The notes under the pieces: generated by a model
The model's database searches: none
The model's input: only the letters and a program-made list of their open reading frames with translations
Told to the model about the DNA's origin: nothing
In this document: piece by piece, positions 8,613 to 16,601 of the stretch
How the letters are laid out: every line of letters begins with the position of its first letter
Position numbering within the stretch: the first letter of the stretch is position 1
Assembly (NCBI RefSeq): GCF_027627575.1
Contig: NZ_CP114065.1
Span: 2,356,001-2,420,000 of the forward strand
Reading direction: 5' to 3'
Source of the DNA: Kribbella sp. CA-293567
Lineage (GTDB): Bacteria; Actinomycetota; Actinomycetes; Propionibacteriales; Kribbellaceae
Length of the DNA: 64,000 nucleotides
Program-made: the position numbers and the translations under genes

Positions 8613-8709
8613 CCCCACCCACCCACCCCACCCCAAACACCCACCCCGCCCAAACCCCCACCCCACCCAAACACCCACCCCACCCGCCCCACCCACCCAA
8701 CCCAACCAC
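8613..8709 (-). repeat. G-rich (C-rich on + strand) low-complexity tract, G-quadruplex prone
   Basis: About 97 bp built almost entirely of runs of 3-5 C separated by A, AAA or G on the + strand, with an imperfect repeating unit like CCCCACCCAAACA. The reverse strand therefore has more than fifteen G-tracts with short T or TTT spacers. It lies between tRNA-Arg and the serine hydrolase gene, both transcribed on the reverse strand, so any read-through RNA would be G-rich. Confidence 0.8.
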
Positions 8710-8726
8710 CGCGATGGGGGGTCCGG

Positions 8727-8770
8727 GGGGCGAAGCCCCTCCGGGCGGGGCCTGGGGGCCGCGCCCCCAG
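8727..8770 (-). terminator. Tandem GC-rich hairpins downstream of tRNA-Arg
   Basis: Two stem-loops: GGGGC-GAA-GCCCC at 8727-8739 and an 8-bp stem CTGGGGGC/GCCCCCAG with a 3-nt loop at 8752-8770. They lie 60-105 nt past the 3' end of the tRNA. There is no U-tract, as is common for actinobacterial terminators. Function is inferred. Confidence 0.45.
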
Positions 8771-8831
8771 AAAACACAAAGGGCGATCCACACTCGCGCA
8801 CTCCGCGAATATGAAACGCCCAGATCAACCG

Positions 8832-8903
8832 CGCCCCCGGCAGGATTCGAACCTGCGCACCCGCCTCCGGAGGGCGGTGCTCTATCCCCTGAGCTACGGG
8901 GGC
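8832..8903 (-). tRNA. tRNA-Arg (anticodon CCG)
   Basis: The reverse strand folds into a full 72-nt cloverleaf: acceptor GCCCCCG/CGGGGGC with a G discriminator, D-arm GCTC/GAGC, anticodon stem CCGCC/GGCGG with loop CTCCGGA (anticodon CCG, reading CGG), a 4-nt variable loop, and T-arm GCAGG-TTCGAAT-CCTGC. CCA is not encoded. The gene for its cognate synthetase, argS, begins about 950 bp away on the other strand. Confidence 0.97.
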
Positions 8904-8918
8904 TCAGGAACGAGCAGA

Positions 8919-8924
8919 ACATTA
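8919..8924 (-). promoter_or_regulatory. Candidate -10 element of tRNA-Arg
   Basis: TAATGT on the reverse strand, about 16 nt before the mature 5' end of the tRNA. No clear -35 was found. Confidence 0.35.
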
Positions 8925-9057
8925 GCAGGGATTTCGGTGCGGGTTTGCACGGGGGAGGCCCTGACCCGTCCCTGGGTCCTCCGCGCGGCGGGATCCAAGG
9001 CGTCCGGGAAGCCGTCATAGTGGTCGTAAGTCCAAGCACCGAAAGGAAAACTGACTC

Positions 9058-9243
9058 ATGGCTAGCTCTTTGGTCCGTCCGGCCGGCGGTCGCTGGATCG
9101 GTGGCGTCTGTGCGGGACTCGCGCGCCGGTTCAACATGACGCCGAACACGGTCCGGCTGATCTTCGTGATCAGCTGCCTGCTGCCCGGCCCGCAGATCCT
9201 GCTCTACATCGCGCTGTGGTTGCTGATGCCGTCGGAGCGCTGA
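9058..9243 (+). CDS. PspC-domain small membrane protein
   Basis: A 61-residue protein that is almost entirely one PspC domain: RPAGGRWIGGVCAGLARRFNM at the N-terminus, TVRLIFVISCLLPG, and a terminal hydrophobic segment ending YIALWLLMPSER, the usual end of this domain. One or two membrane segments lie at residues about 32-57. GAAAGGA precedes the ATG by about 10 nt. PspC proteins take part in envelope-stress responses in enterobacteria. The stand-alone actinobacterial ones have no defined role, and no pspA gene is near. Confidence 0.9.
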   Translation: MASSLVRPAGGRWIGGVCAGLARRFNMTPNTVRLIFVISCLLPGPQILLYIALWLLMPSER

Positions 9244-9270
9244 CGCGGGTGGCATGAAACCCTGCCTCCC

Positions 9271-9783
9271 ATGAGAGCGGGTCTGGTAGTCGCCGTGGCG
9301 CTGAGCCTGGTTCCCGTGGTGAGCGGCTGCCAGGTCGGCCCCGCGGCGCCGGGTCCGGCCGAGATCAGGACCGGTCCGCCGCCGTGGGACGCGCCGCGCG
9401 ACGCGGTCTCGTACGTCGACAAGGCGGGGTTCGAGCGGTTGCCGCTCGACTTCAGCGGCCCGGCGCCGTACACGGTGAAGCTGTCGGTCACCGTGGACGG
9501 GAAACCGGTCGAGATCCCGGCGGACGTCGGTATCGACCGGGTCCGCGCCGAGCAGGCGGCGATCCACACCCATGCCACCGACGGCGTGATCTACGTCGAG
9601 GCCAAGACGAAGGCCGAGCGCCCGACCCTGAACCAGTTCTTCGCCCTCTGGGGAGTCCGGTACGACGCCCGCTGCCTGGCCGACGCCTGCGCCTCCCTGA
9701 CCGTCCGCGTCAACGGCGCCCCGGCTCCCTGGGACACCCGGCTGCCCCGCGAAAGCCGGATCGAGGTCGACGCCCGGCACTGA
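9271..9783 (+). CDS. Putative lipoprotein of unknown function
   Basis: A 170-residue protein with a short lipoprotein signal (hydrophobic stretch at residues 4-19, lipobox VSGC with Cys20). The mature part has a segment APYTVKLSVTVDGKPVEIPADVGID, then AIHTHATDGVIYVEAK and a C-terminal DACASLTVRVNGAP. The HTHATDGVIYVE segment recurs in actinobacterial secreted proteins of unknown function. Two cysteines (in ARCLADAC) may form a disulfide. It lies 27 bp after the PspC gene and 72 bp before argS. I cannot assign a role beyond an exported, membrane-anchored protein. Confidence 0.7.
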   Translation: MRAGLVVAVALSLVPVVSGCQVGPAAPGPAEIRTGPPPWDAPRDAVSYVDKAGFERLPLDFSGPAPYTVKLSVTVDGKPVEIPADVGIDRVRAEQAAIHTHATDGVIYVEAKTKAERPTLNQFFALWGVRYDARCLADACASLTVRVNGAPAPWDTRLPRESRIEVDARH

Positions 9784-9843
9784 CCCGGCAGGCTGCCGTA
9801 CCGCGCTGTGGATACTGAGTCAAGGGTTTGGGCGCGTGGCCAT

Positions 9844-9849
9844 TAGGCT
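9844..9849 (+). promoter_or_regulatory. Candidate -10 element of the argS-lysA-hom-thrC-thrB operon
   Basis: TAGGCT ends 6 nt before the argS GTG at 9856, placing the transcription start at or next to the start codon (leaderless). A TCAAGG about 18 nt upstream could be a weak -35. Confidence 0.4.
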
Positions 9850-9855
9850 GGGCCG

Positions 9856-11517
9856 GTGACTCCGGAACAGCTCGCTGAGAAGATCCTGTTGGCCCTGACC
9901 GCGCTCGTCGACGACGGCACGCTGACGGTCGAGGGTGGCCTGCCTGGCGAGCACAAGGTGGAGCGACCCAAGAACCCCGAGCACGGCGACTACGCGACCA
10001 ACATCGCGATGCAGCTCGGCAAGCGCTCCAGCCTGGGCAACCCGCGCAAGCTGGCCGAGCTGCTGGCCGCCAGACTGCAGGACGACGACGCCATCACGGC
10101 CGTCGAGATCGCCGGTCCCGGCTTCATCAACATCCGGGTCGCCGCCGACGCCCAGGGCAGGATCGCGGCGCAGATCCTCGAGGCGGGCGCGGCGTACGGG
10201 TCGACCGACTCGCTCAAGGGTCAGCCGATCAACCTGGAGTTCATCTCCGCCAACCCGACCGGGCCGCTGCACCTCGGTCACACCCGCTGGGCCGCCGTCG
10301 GTGACGCGCTGGCCCGGGTGCTGATCGCCGCCGGCGCCAAGGTGACCCGCGAGTTCTACGTGAACGACCGCGGCGCCCAGATGGACAAGTTCGGTGCCTC
10401 GCTGCAGGCGGCCGCCCACGGCGTACCGGTGCCGGAGGACGGCTACCACGGGGAGTACGTCAACGACCTCGCCGCGCGGATCGTCGCCGAGGAGCCGCAG
10501 ATCCTGGAGCTGCCCGAGAGCGAGCAGCCGGTCGCCTTCCGCGAGGCCGGCTACGTGCGCCAGCTCAAGGAGCAGCAGGACCAGCTGGCGCACTTCCGGA
10601 CCGAGTTCGACGTCTGGATGTCGGAGCGCAGCCTGCACGAGCAGGACGGGGTCGGTCACGCGATCGACAAGCTGCGCGAGCAGGGCCACCTGTACGAGGC
10701 CGACGACGCGCTCTGGATGCGCACCACCGACTTCACCGACGACAAGGACCGGGTGCTGATCCGGACCAACGGCGAGCCGACCTACTTCGCCTCCGACGCC
10801 GCGTACTACGTGAACAAGCGCGACCGCGGTTTCGAGGTGGCGATCTACCTGCTCGGCGCCGACCACCACGGCTACGTGAACCGGCTGAAGGCGATCGCGG
10901 CCTGTGCCGGCGACGACCCCGAGCACAACATCGAGATCCTGATCGGCCAGCTGGTGAAGATCCTCAAGAACGGCGAGGAGATGAAGCTGTCCAAGCGGGC
11001 CGGCACCATCGTCACGCTGGCCGAGCTGGTCGAGGAGAGCGGCGTCGACCCGCTGCGGTACACGCTGTGCCGCTACCCGGTGGACTCGCCGCTGACCCTG
11101 GACATCGAGGAGATGACCCGCCAGGTCAGCGAGAACCCGGTGTACTACGTGCAGTACGCGCACGCCCGGCTCGCCTCGATCCTGCGCAACGCCGACGAGC
11201 TCGGCATCAAGCTGGACGAGTTCGAGCCCGGTCTGCTCAGCCACGAGAAGGAGGGTGACCTGCTCCGCGCGCTGGCCGACTTCCCGCGGGTGGTGGCGAC
11301 CTCGGCCGAGCTGCGCGAGCCGCACCGGATCGCCCGCTACCTGGAGGACACCGCCGCGGCGTTCCACAAGTTCTACGACGTCTGCCGGGTGCTCCCGCGC
11401 GGCGACGAGGAGACCGAACCGGTGCACCAGGCCCGCCTGACGCTGGTCGGCGCGACCAAGACGGTGCTCGCCAACGGGCTGGACCTGCTCGGCGTCTCCG
11501 CCCCGGAGCGGATGTGA
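9856..11517 (+). CDS. argS: Arginyl-tRNA synthetase
   Basis: A 553-residue class I synthetase charging tRNA-Arg. The N-terminal additional domain (residues 1-120) includes KNPEHGDYATNIAM. The HIGH motif appears as HLGH at 139-142 in PTGPLHLGHTRWAAVGD. The KMSKS counterpart is MKLSKR at about 376-381. The C-terminal DALR anticodon-binding domain ends with ANGLDLLGVSAPERM. It starts at a GTG with no Shine-Dalgarno but a -10-like element 6 nt upstream. Its stop overlaps the lysA start (GTGA), so it opens a translationally coupled aspartate-family operon, the arrangement I recall for mycobacteria and corynebacteria, where argS-lysA responds to lysine and arginine. Confidence 0.97.
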   Translation: MTPEQLAEKILLALTALVDDGTLTVEGGLPGEHKVERPKNPEHGDYATNIAMQLGKRSSLGNPRKLAELLAARLQDDDAITAVEIAGPGFINIRVAADAQGRIAAQILEAGAAYGSTDSLKGQPINLEFISANPTGPLHLGHTRWAAVGDALARVLIAAGAKVTREFYVNDRGAQMDKFGASLQAAAHGVPVPEDGYHGEYVNDLAARIVAEEPQILELPESEQPVAFREAGYVRQLKEQQDQLAHFRTEFDVWMSERSLHEQDGVGHAIDKLREQGHLYEADDALWMRTTDFTDDKDRVLIRTNGEPTYFASDAAYYVNKRDRGFEVAIYLLGADHHGYVNRLKAIAACAGDDPEHNIEILIGQLVKILKNGEEMKLSKRAGTIVTLAELVEESGVDPLRYTLCRYPVDSPLTLDIEEMTRQVSENPVYYVQYAHARLASILRNADELGIKLDEFEPGLLSHEKEGDLLRALADFPRVVATSAELREPHRIARYLEDTAAAFHKFYDVCRVLPRGDEETEPVHQARLTLVGATKTVLANGLDLLGVSAPERM

Positions 11518-12917
11518 GGGCGCACGAGGCGGGCACGCTGCACGCCGACATCGGGCACAAGGCGCCGCCGTGGCTGCGGGCGCCGCGGGACCCCAACGAC
11601 CTGGTCCCGGCGCTGTGGTCGACCACGGCCAGGAAGAACGACGACGGTGCCCTCGAGGTCGGCGGCGTCGACCTGCGTGAGCTGGTCGCCGAGCACGGCA
11701 GCCCGGCGTACGTGCTGGACGAGGACGATTTCCGCGCCCGCGCCCGGGCGTTCAAGGTGGCGTTCAAGGACTCCGACGTGTACTACGCCGGCAAGGCCTT
11801 CCTCTGCACGACGGTGGTCCGCTGGGTGATGGAGGAGGGGCTCAACCTCGACATCTGCTCCGGTGGTGAGCTGGCCGTCGCGCTGCGGGCGGGAGCCGAC
11901 CCGAAGCGGCTGGGCTTCCACGGCAACAACAAGTCCGAGCAGGAGCTGGCCCGCGCGCTGGACGCCGGCGTCGGCCGCATCATCGTCGACTCCCAGTTCG
12001 AGATCTCCCGGCTGATCGAGCTGGCGGCCGAGCGCGGTGTGGTCGCGCCGGTGATGGTCCGGGTCACCGCGGGCGTCGAGGCGCACACCCACGAGTACAT
12101 CGCGACCGCGCACGAGGATCAGAAGTTCGGCTTCTCGATCACCTCCGGCGCGGCCTTCGAAGCCGTTGCCCGGGTCAACGAAGCGGCCGAGCTGGAGCTG
12201 CTCGGTCTGCACTCCCACATCGGCTCGCAGATCTTCGACACGTCCGGTTTCGAGCTGGCCGCCAAGCGCCTGATCGCCTTGCACGCAAGGGTTTCCGAAG
12301 AGCTCGGCGCCGACATGCCGGAGCTCGACCTGGGCGGTGGGTTCGGCATCGCCTACACCACCCAGGACGACCCGGCCGATCCCGCCCAGCTGGCCACCGA
12401 GATGGCCAAGATCATCGAGCACGAGTGCCGCGCGTACAGCGTCGAGGCGCCGCGGCTGTCGATCGAGCCCGGCCGCGCGATCGTCGGCCCGGCCGTCTGC
12501 ACGGTCTACACCGTCGGCACGGTCAAGGAGGTCGCGCTGGACGCCGGCGCCCAGCGCACCTACGTCTCCGTCGACGGCGGGATGAGCGACAACATCCGCA
12601 CCGCGCTGTACGACGCGGACTACTCCTGCACCCTGGCCAACCGGTACGCCGGCGCCACTCCGACGCTGGCCCGGGTGGTCGGCAAGCACTGCGAGTCCGG
12701 CGACATCGTGGTCAAGGACGAGTTCCTGCCGGCCGACGTGACGCCCGGCGACCTGGTCGCCGTACCGGGCACCGGCGCCTACTGCCGCTCGATGGCGAGC
12801 AACTACAACCACGTACCGCGGCCACCGGTGATCGCGGTCAAGGACGGCCGGACCCGGGTCGTGGTTCGTCGCGAGACCGAGGACGACATGCTTGCACTGG
12901 ACATGGGGGCCGAGTGA
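11514..12917 (+). CDS. lysA: Diaminopimelate decarboxylase
   Basis: A 467-residue PLP enzyme of the alanine racemase-like fold III. It converts meso-diaminopimelate to L-lysine and CO2, the last lysine step. The PLP lysine is Lys94 in YYAGKAF. HSHIGSQ and LGGGFGIAYT bind the cofactor and its phosphate, and EPGRAIVGP together with the Cys-Glu-Ser-Gly-Asp near residue 400 completes the dimer-shared active site. The N-terminal 40 residues form a short extension. It begins at a GTG that overlaps the argS stop, and its own stop overlaps the hom start, both as GTGA. Confidence 0.97.
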   Translation: MRAHEAGTLHADIGHKAPPWLRAPRDPNDLVPALWSTTARKNDDGALEVGGVDLRELVAEHGSPAYVLDEDDFRARARAFKVAFKDSDVYYAGKAFLCTTVVRWVMEEGLNLDICSGGELAVALRAGADPKRLGFHGNNKSEQELARALDAGVGRIIVDSQFEISRLIELAAERGVVAPVMVRVTAGVEAHTHEYIATAHEDQKFGFSITSGAAFEAVARVNEAAELELLGLHSHIGSQIFDTSGFELAAKRLIALHARVSEELGADMPELDLGGGFGIAYTTQDDPADPAQLATEMAKIIEHECRAYSVEAPRLSIEPGRAIVGPAVCTVYTVGTVKEVALDAGAQRTYVSVDGGMSDNIRTALYDADYSCTLANRYAGATPTLARVVGKHCESGDIVVKDEFLPADVTPGDLVAVPGTGAYCRSMASNYNHVPRPPVIAVKDGRTRVVVRRETEDDMLALDMGAE

Positions 12918-14212
12918 AACCGTCAGGCAAACCCTTGAAGGTGGCGCTGCTGGGTTGCGGCGTCGTCGGGACCGAAGTGGTCCGGATCCTCACCGAGCGG
13001 GCCGACGACCTGGCGGCGCGGGTCGGTGCGCCGCTGGAGATCGCCGGCATCGCCGTCCGCCGGGCCGGCCGGGCCCGCGACATCGCGGTCGATCCCGCCC
13101 TCGTCACCACCGACGCGCAGGCGCTGGTCTCGCGCGGTGACCTGGACCTGGTGATCGAGGTGATCGGCGGGATCGAACCGGCCCGCAGCCTGATCCTGAC
13201 CGCGCTCGAGCACGGCGCCTCGGTGGTCACCGCCAACAAGGCGCTGCTGGCCGAGGACGGCCCGACCCTGTTCGCGGCCGCCGAGAAGTTCGAGCGCGAC
13301 CTGTACTTCGAGGCCGCCGTCGCCGGCGCGATCCCGATCCTGCGGCCGCTGCGCGAGTCGCTGGCCGGTGACGACGTGACCCGGGTGATGGGCATCGTCA
13401 ACGGCACCACGAACTACATCCTGGACAAGATGGACTCCACCGGCGCCGGGTTCGACGAGGCGCTGGAGGAGGCCCAGGCGCTCGGGTACGCCGAGGCCGA
13501 CCCGACCGCCGACATCGAGGGTTTCGACGCCGCGGCCAAGGCCGCGCTGCTGGCCAGCCTGGCCTTCCACACCAGGGTCTCGATCGCCGACGTGCACCGC
13601 GAGGGCATCACCGAGGTGTCCGCGACCGACATCGCCTCGGCCCGCGAGATGGGCTGCGTGGTGAAGTTCCTGGCGATCTGCGAGCTCGACGAGGCGAACG
13701 ACTCGGTCAGCGCCCGGGTCTATCCGGCGATGATCCCGCTGAGCCATCCGCTGGCCTCCGTCCGGGACGCGTACAACGCCGTCTTCGTGGAATCCAAGGC
13801 GGCCGGCCAGCTGATGTTCTATGGTCGTGGTGCCGGCGGTGCCCCGACGGCCAGCGCTGTCCTCGGGGATCTGGTATCCGCCGCGCGCAACCGGCTCAAG
13901 GGCGTGCCGGGGGTCGGCGAGTCGTCGTACACCCAGCGGGCCGTCCGCCCGATGGGAGCGACCCGGACTCGCTATCACGTGTCGCTGGACGTGGCCGACA
14001 AGGCCGGCGTGCTGGCGGCGGTGGCCCACGCGTTCTCCGAGCACGGCGTGTCGATCCAGACCGTCCGCCAGGAGGGCCGGGGCGGGGAGGCGCAGCTCGT
14101 CGTCGTCACCCACACCGCCACCGACGCAAGCCTCTCCGCGACCGTGGAAGCCCTGCGCGACATGGACATCGTCCGTGAAGTCAGCAGTGTGATGCGGGTC
14201 GAAGGGGACTGA
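12914..14212 (+). CDS. hom: Homoserine dehydrogenase (with C-terminal ACT domain)
   Basis: About 432 residues from the GTG at 12914 overlapping the lysA stop. It reduces aspartate semialdehyde to homoserine with NAD(P)H at the lysine/threonine branch point. The dinucleotide-binding loop [10 protein letters not shown] is at 10-19. The conserved HDH signature appears as [10 protein letters not shown] and later [18 protein letters not shown], with the catalytic lysine in the latter. An ACT domain ([19 protein letters not shown] and following) fills the last 90 residues and indicates threonine feedback. An open frame extends upstream inside lysA, but that part is out of phase with lysA and not real. 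Confidence 0.97.
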   Translation: MKPSGKPLKVALLGCGVVGTEVVRILTERADDLAARVGAPLEIAGIAVRRAGRARDIAVDPALVTTDAQALVSRGDLDLVIEVIGGIEPARSLILTALEHGASVVTANKALLAEDGPTLFAAAEKFERDLYFEAAVAGAIPILRPLRESLAGDDVTRVMGIVNGTTNYILDKMDSTGAGFDEALEEAQALGYAEADPTADIEGFDAAAKAALLASLAFHTRVSIADVHREGITEVSATDIASAREMGCVVKFLAICELDEANDSVSARVYPAMIPLSHPLASVRDAYNAVFVESKAAGQLMFYGRGAGGAPTASAVLGDLVSAARNRLKGVPGVGESSYTQRAVRPMGATRTRYHVSLDVADKAGVLAAVAHAFSEHGVSIQTVRQEGRGGEAQLVVVTHTATDASLSATVEALRDMDIVREVSSVMRVEGD

Positions 14213-14214
14213 AG

Positions 14215-15291
14215 ATGGCGCAACAGCGGCCTCACCAATGGCGAGGCGTGATCGAGGAATACCGCGACCGGCTGCCGGTCTCGGCGGACACTCCGGTGGT
14301 CACCCTCGGCGAGGGCGGTACGCCGCTGGTGGCCGCGCAGTGGCTGAGCGAGCAGACCAACTGCGAGGTCTGGCTCAAGATCGAGGGCAACAACCCGACC
14401 GGTTCGTTCAAGGACCGCGGGATGACGATGGCGATCTCGCTGGCCGCGCAGGCCGGGGACAAGGCCGTCGTCTGCGCCTCCACCGGCAACACCTCGGCCT
14501 CCGCCGCGGCGTACGCGGTCCGCGCGGGCCTGCTGCCGCTGGTGCTGATCCCGGCCGGCCGGATCGCGAAGGGCAAGCTGGCCCAGGCGATCGTGCACGG
14601 CGCGAAGCTGGTCTCGATCGACGGCGGCTTCGACGACTGCCTGCGGATCGTCCGCGAGCTGGGCAAGCACTACCCGGTCGCGCTGGTGAACTCGGTCAAC
14701 CCGGTCCGGCTCGAAGGCCAGAAGACCGCGGCGTTCGAGGTGGTCGACGCGCTCGGCGACGCACCGGACCTGCACCTGCTCCCGGTCGGGAACGCCGGCA
14801 ACATCGCGGCGTACTGGAAGGGGTATCTGGAGTACGAGCGCGACAAGATCTCCTCGAAGTCCCCGCGGATGTGGGGGTTCCAGGCCGAGGGTGCCGCGCC
14901 GCTGGTGACCGGGCGGATCGTCGAGAAGCCGGACACCCAGGCGACCGCGATCCGGGTCGGCAACCCCGCGTCGTGGACGCTGGCCGAGGCCGCGCGGGAC
15001 GAGTCGGGCGGCCGGATCGAGGCGGTCAGCGACGAGCAGATCCTTGCGGCGCAACGTGAACTGGCCGCGCGGGAAGGCGTTTTCGTCGAGCCCGCCTCGG
15101 CGGCCGGCGTCGCCGGACTGCTGGCCACCAAGGCCGCGGGCCGGCTCGACGCCGGATCGACCATCGTGATCACGGTGACCGGCCACGGCCTCAAGGACAT
15201 CGACACCGCCTTGTCGTACGCGACCGTCGCCGAGTCGCCGGTCACGCCGGCCGACACCGACGCCGTGGCGCGCGTCGCCGGACTGGTGTGA
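14215..15291 (+). CDS. thrC: Threonine synthase
   Basis: A 358-residue fold II PLP enzyme that converts O-phosphohomoserine to threonine. The PLP lysine is Lys66 in [30 protein letters not shown] binds the substrate phosphate and [13 protein letters not shown] the cofactor phosphate. The length and the lack of the large N-terminal domain place it with the short actinobacterial type. It starts 2 nt after the hom stop and ends 1 nt before thrB, so it is translationally linked to both. Confidence 0.97.
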   Translation: MAQQRPHQWRGVIEEYRDRLPVSADTPVVTLGEGGTPLVAAQWLSEQTNCEVWLKIEGNNPTGSFKDRGMTMAISLAAQAGDKAVVCASTGNTSASAAAYAVRAGLLPLVLIPAGRIAKGKLAQAIVHGAKLVSIDGGFDDCLRIVRELGKHYPVALVNSVNPVRLEGQKTAAFEVVDALGDAPDLHLLPVGNAGNIAAYWKGYLEYERDKISSKSPRMWGFQAEGAAPLVTGRIVEKPDTQATAIRVGNPASWTLAEAARDESGGRIEAVSDEQILAAQRELAAREGVFVEPASAAGVAGLLATKAAGRLDAGSTIVITVTGHGLKDIDTALSYATVAESPVTPADTDAVARVAGLV

Positions 15292-15292
15292 G

Positions 15293-16333
15293 TTGGCACC
15301 GGCGACGGGTGGACCGGTCCGGGTCCGGGTCCCGGCCACCAGTGCGAATCTGGGCCCCGGCTTCGACGCCTTCGGTCTGGCCCTGACCCGGTACGACGAA
15401 CTCACGGTGATCCCCGGCGGCGCCGGGGTCACCGTCGAGGTGACCGGCTCCGGCGAGGGCGAGGTCGCGCTGGACGAGACCCATCTGGTGGTGCGTTCGA
15501 TCCGCGCCGGGCTGGAGTCGCTGGGCGCCGCCGTCCCCGGTTTCACGCTGCGCTGTGAGAACCGGATCCCGCACGGCCGCGGCCTGGGATCGTCGTCGGC
15601 CGCGATCGTCGGCGGGATCGCGGCGGCGTACGGGCTGGCCGGGGTGCCGCTCGATCGCGATCACCTGGTGGCACTGGCCAACGAGATCGAGGGTCATCCC
15701 GACAACGTTGCCGCCAGCGCGCTGGGTGGGTTCACGATCGCCTGGACCGACGGCGAGACCGGCCGGGCGATCCGGCTGGAGCCGGTGGCCGCGTTGTCGG
15801 TGATCGCCTACGTCCCGTCGACGCAGGTGCTGACCAAGGAGGCTCGCGGGTTGCTGCCCGCCGCCGTACCGCATGCGGATGCGGCCGCCAACGCGGGCCG
15901 AGCCGCTCTGCTGGTAGCGGCGCTGACCTCGCGGCCGGAGTTGCTGATGACAGCCACCGAGGACCGGCTGCACCAGGAGTACCGCGAACCCGCCATGCCC
16001 GAAAGCCTTGCCCTGGTGCACAAACTGCGGGGGAGCGGTCTGCCCGCGGTGGTGAGCGGGGCCGGACCGACGGTACTGGTGCTGGGCAGCCCACCGGAAG
16101 GACTCGGCGGCGACGACCTGGTGGACGACGAAGATCTGTCGAAACCCCCTGTGACCTCGACGGATGCCGGGCCGAACGTGGTCCCGGAGGCGCCCGACGG
16201 CTGGCATCGATTCGAGCTCGGCATCGATCCACTGGGCGTACAGGTCTGGTCGGCGGATGCAGAAAGACTGCTCGCCGAGGGCGGGAATGAACGATCCCGG
16301 ACACGCGTTGAACACCTCGAGGCAGCAGACTGA
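15293..16333 (+). CDS. thrB: Homoserine kinase
   Basis: A 346-residue GHMP kinase that phosphorylates homoserine. The N-terminal substrate loop PATSANLGPGFDAFGLALT and the ATP-binding glycine loop GRGLGSSSAAIVGG (about 95-108) are clear. The start is a rare TTG, 1 nt after the thrC stop, supported by the early PVRVRVPATSANLGPG alignment and by coupling. It is about 35-40 residues longer than typical, because of an acidic/proline-rich insertion near residues 262-300 (LVDDEDLSKPPVTSTDAG) before the last strands; that insertion is unusual. It is the last gene of the aspartate-family operon. Confidence 0.95.
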   Translation: MAPATGGPVRVRVPATSANLGPGFDAFGLALTRYDELTVIPGGAGVTVEVTGSGEGEVALDETHLVVRSIRAGLESLGAAVPGFTLRCENRIPHGRGLGSSSAAIVGGIAAAYGLAGVPLDRDHLVALANEIEGHPDNVAASALGGFTIAWTDGETGRAIRLEPVAALSVIAYVPSTQVLTKEARGLLPAAVPHADAAANAGRAALLVAALTSRPELLMTATEDRLHQEYREPAMPESLALVHKLRGSGLPAVVSGAGPTVLVLGSPPEGLGGDDLVDDEDLSKPPVTSTDAGPNVVPEAPDGWHRFELGIDPLGVQVWSADAERLLAEGGNERSRTRVEHLEAAD

Positions 16334-16346
16334 CCCTTGGTGGTGC

Positions 16347-16380
16347 TAGTCTCGGATCACCCGATCCCCTCCAGGTGATC
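16347..16380 (+). promoter_or_regulatory. Candidate rho promoter and start of the rho leader
   Basis: TAGTCT at 16347-16352 resembles a -10 and is followed by a 7-bp inverted repeat, GATCACC (16355-16361) and GGTGATC (16374-16380). The rest of the 268-bp gap before rho is C-rich and shows no gene. A long untranslated leader is plausible for rho autoregulation, but it is not proven here. Confidence 0.3.
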
Positions 16381-16601
16381 GGCGAACTCTCGCCGCATCG
16401 GGCCAAGGTCCCGGCACCCAGGTGTACGTGGCGATCTCCCAGTGGAAGACTTGCGCCGCCTGCGCCGGACATTTCCGGGGGACCCCAGATTCAGCGAGAG
16501 CCGCCTCTCTGTACCCCGCGTCGCCGTTTCGTCGGTCGCGGGAGATGATTCCGGGCGATGAGCCTTCTGCGACTCGTCCATCCGTGTGGGAAGGACCTCA
16601 C

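Noticed and set aside
5945..9139. A 1064-codon open frame on the + strand, antisense to zwf and the serine hydrolase.
   Set aside because: Its translation is Arg/Gly/Asp/His-rich without any domain, it crosses the tRNA gene, and the reverse strand encodes clear enzymes. It is an effect of GC-biased codons.
9784..9855. A T-box or lysine riboswitch before argS-lysA.
   Set aside because: Only 72 bp separate the genes, a -10-like element sits next to the start, and no specifier or lysine-aptamer pattern is visible.
16422..16601. A longer Rho N-terminus starting at the ATG at 16422 or the ATG near 16542.
   Set aside because: The residues before the GTG at 16602 show no similarity to Rho, while that GTG has a strong GGAAGGA at the right distance.
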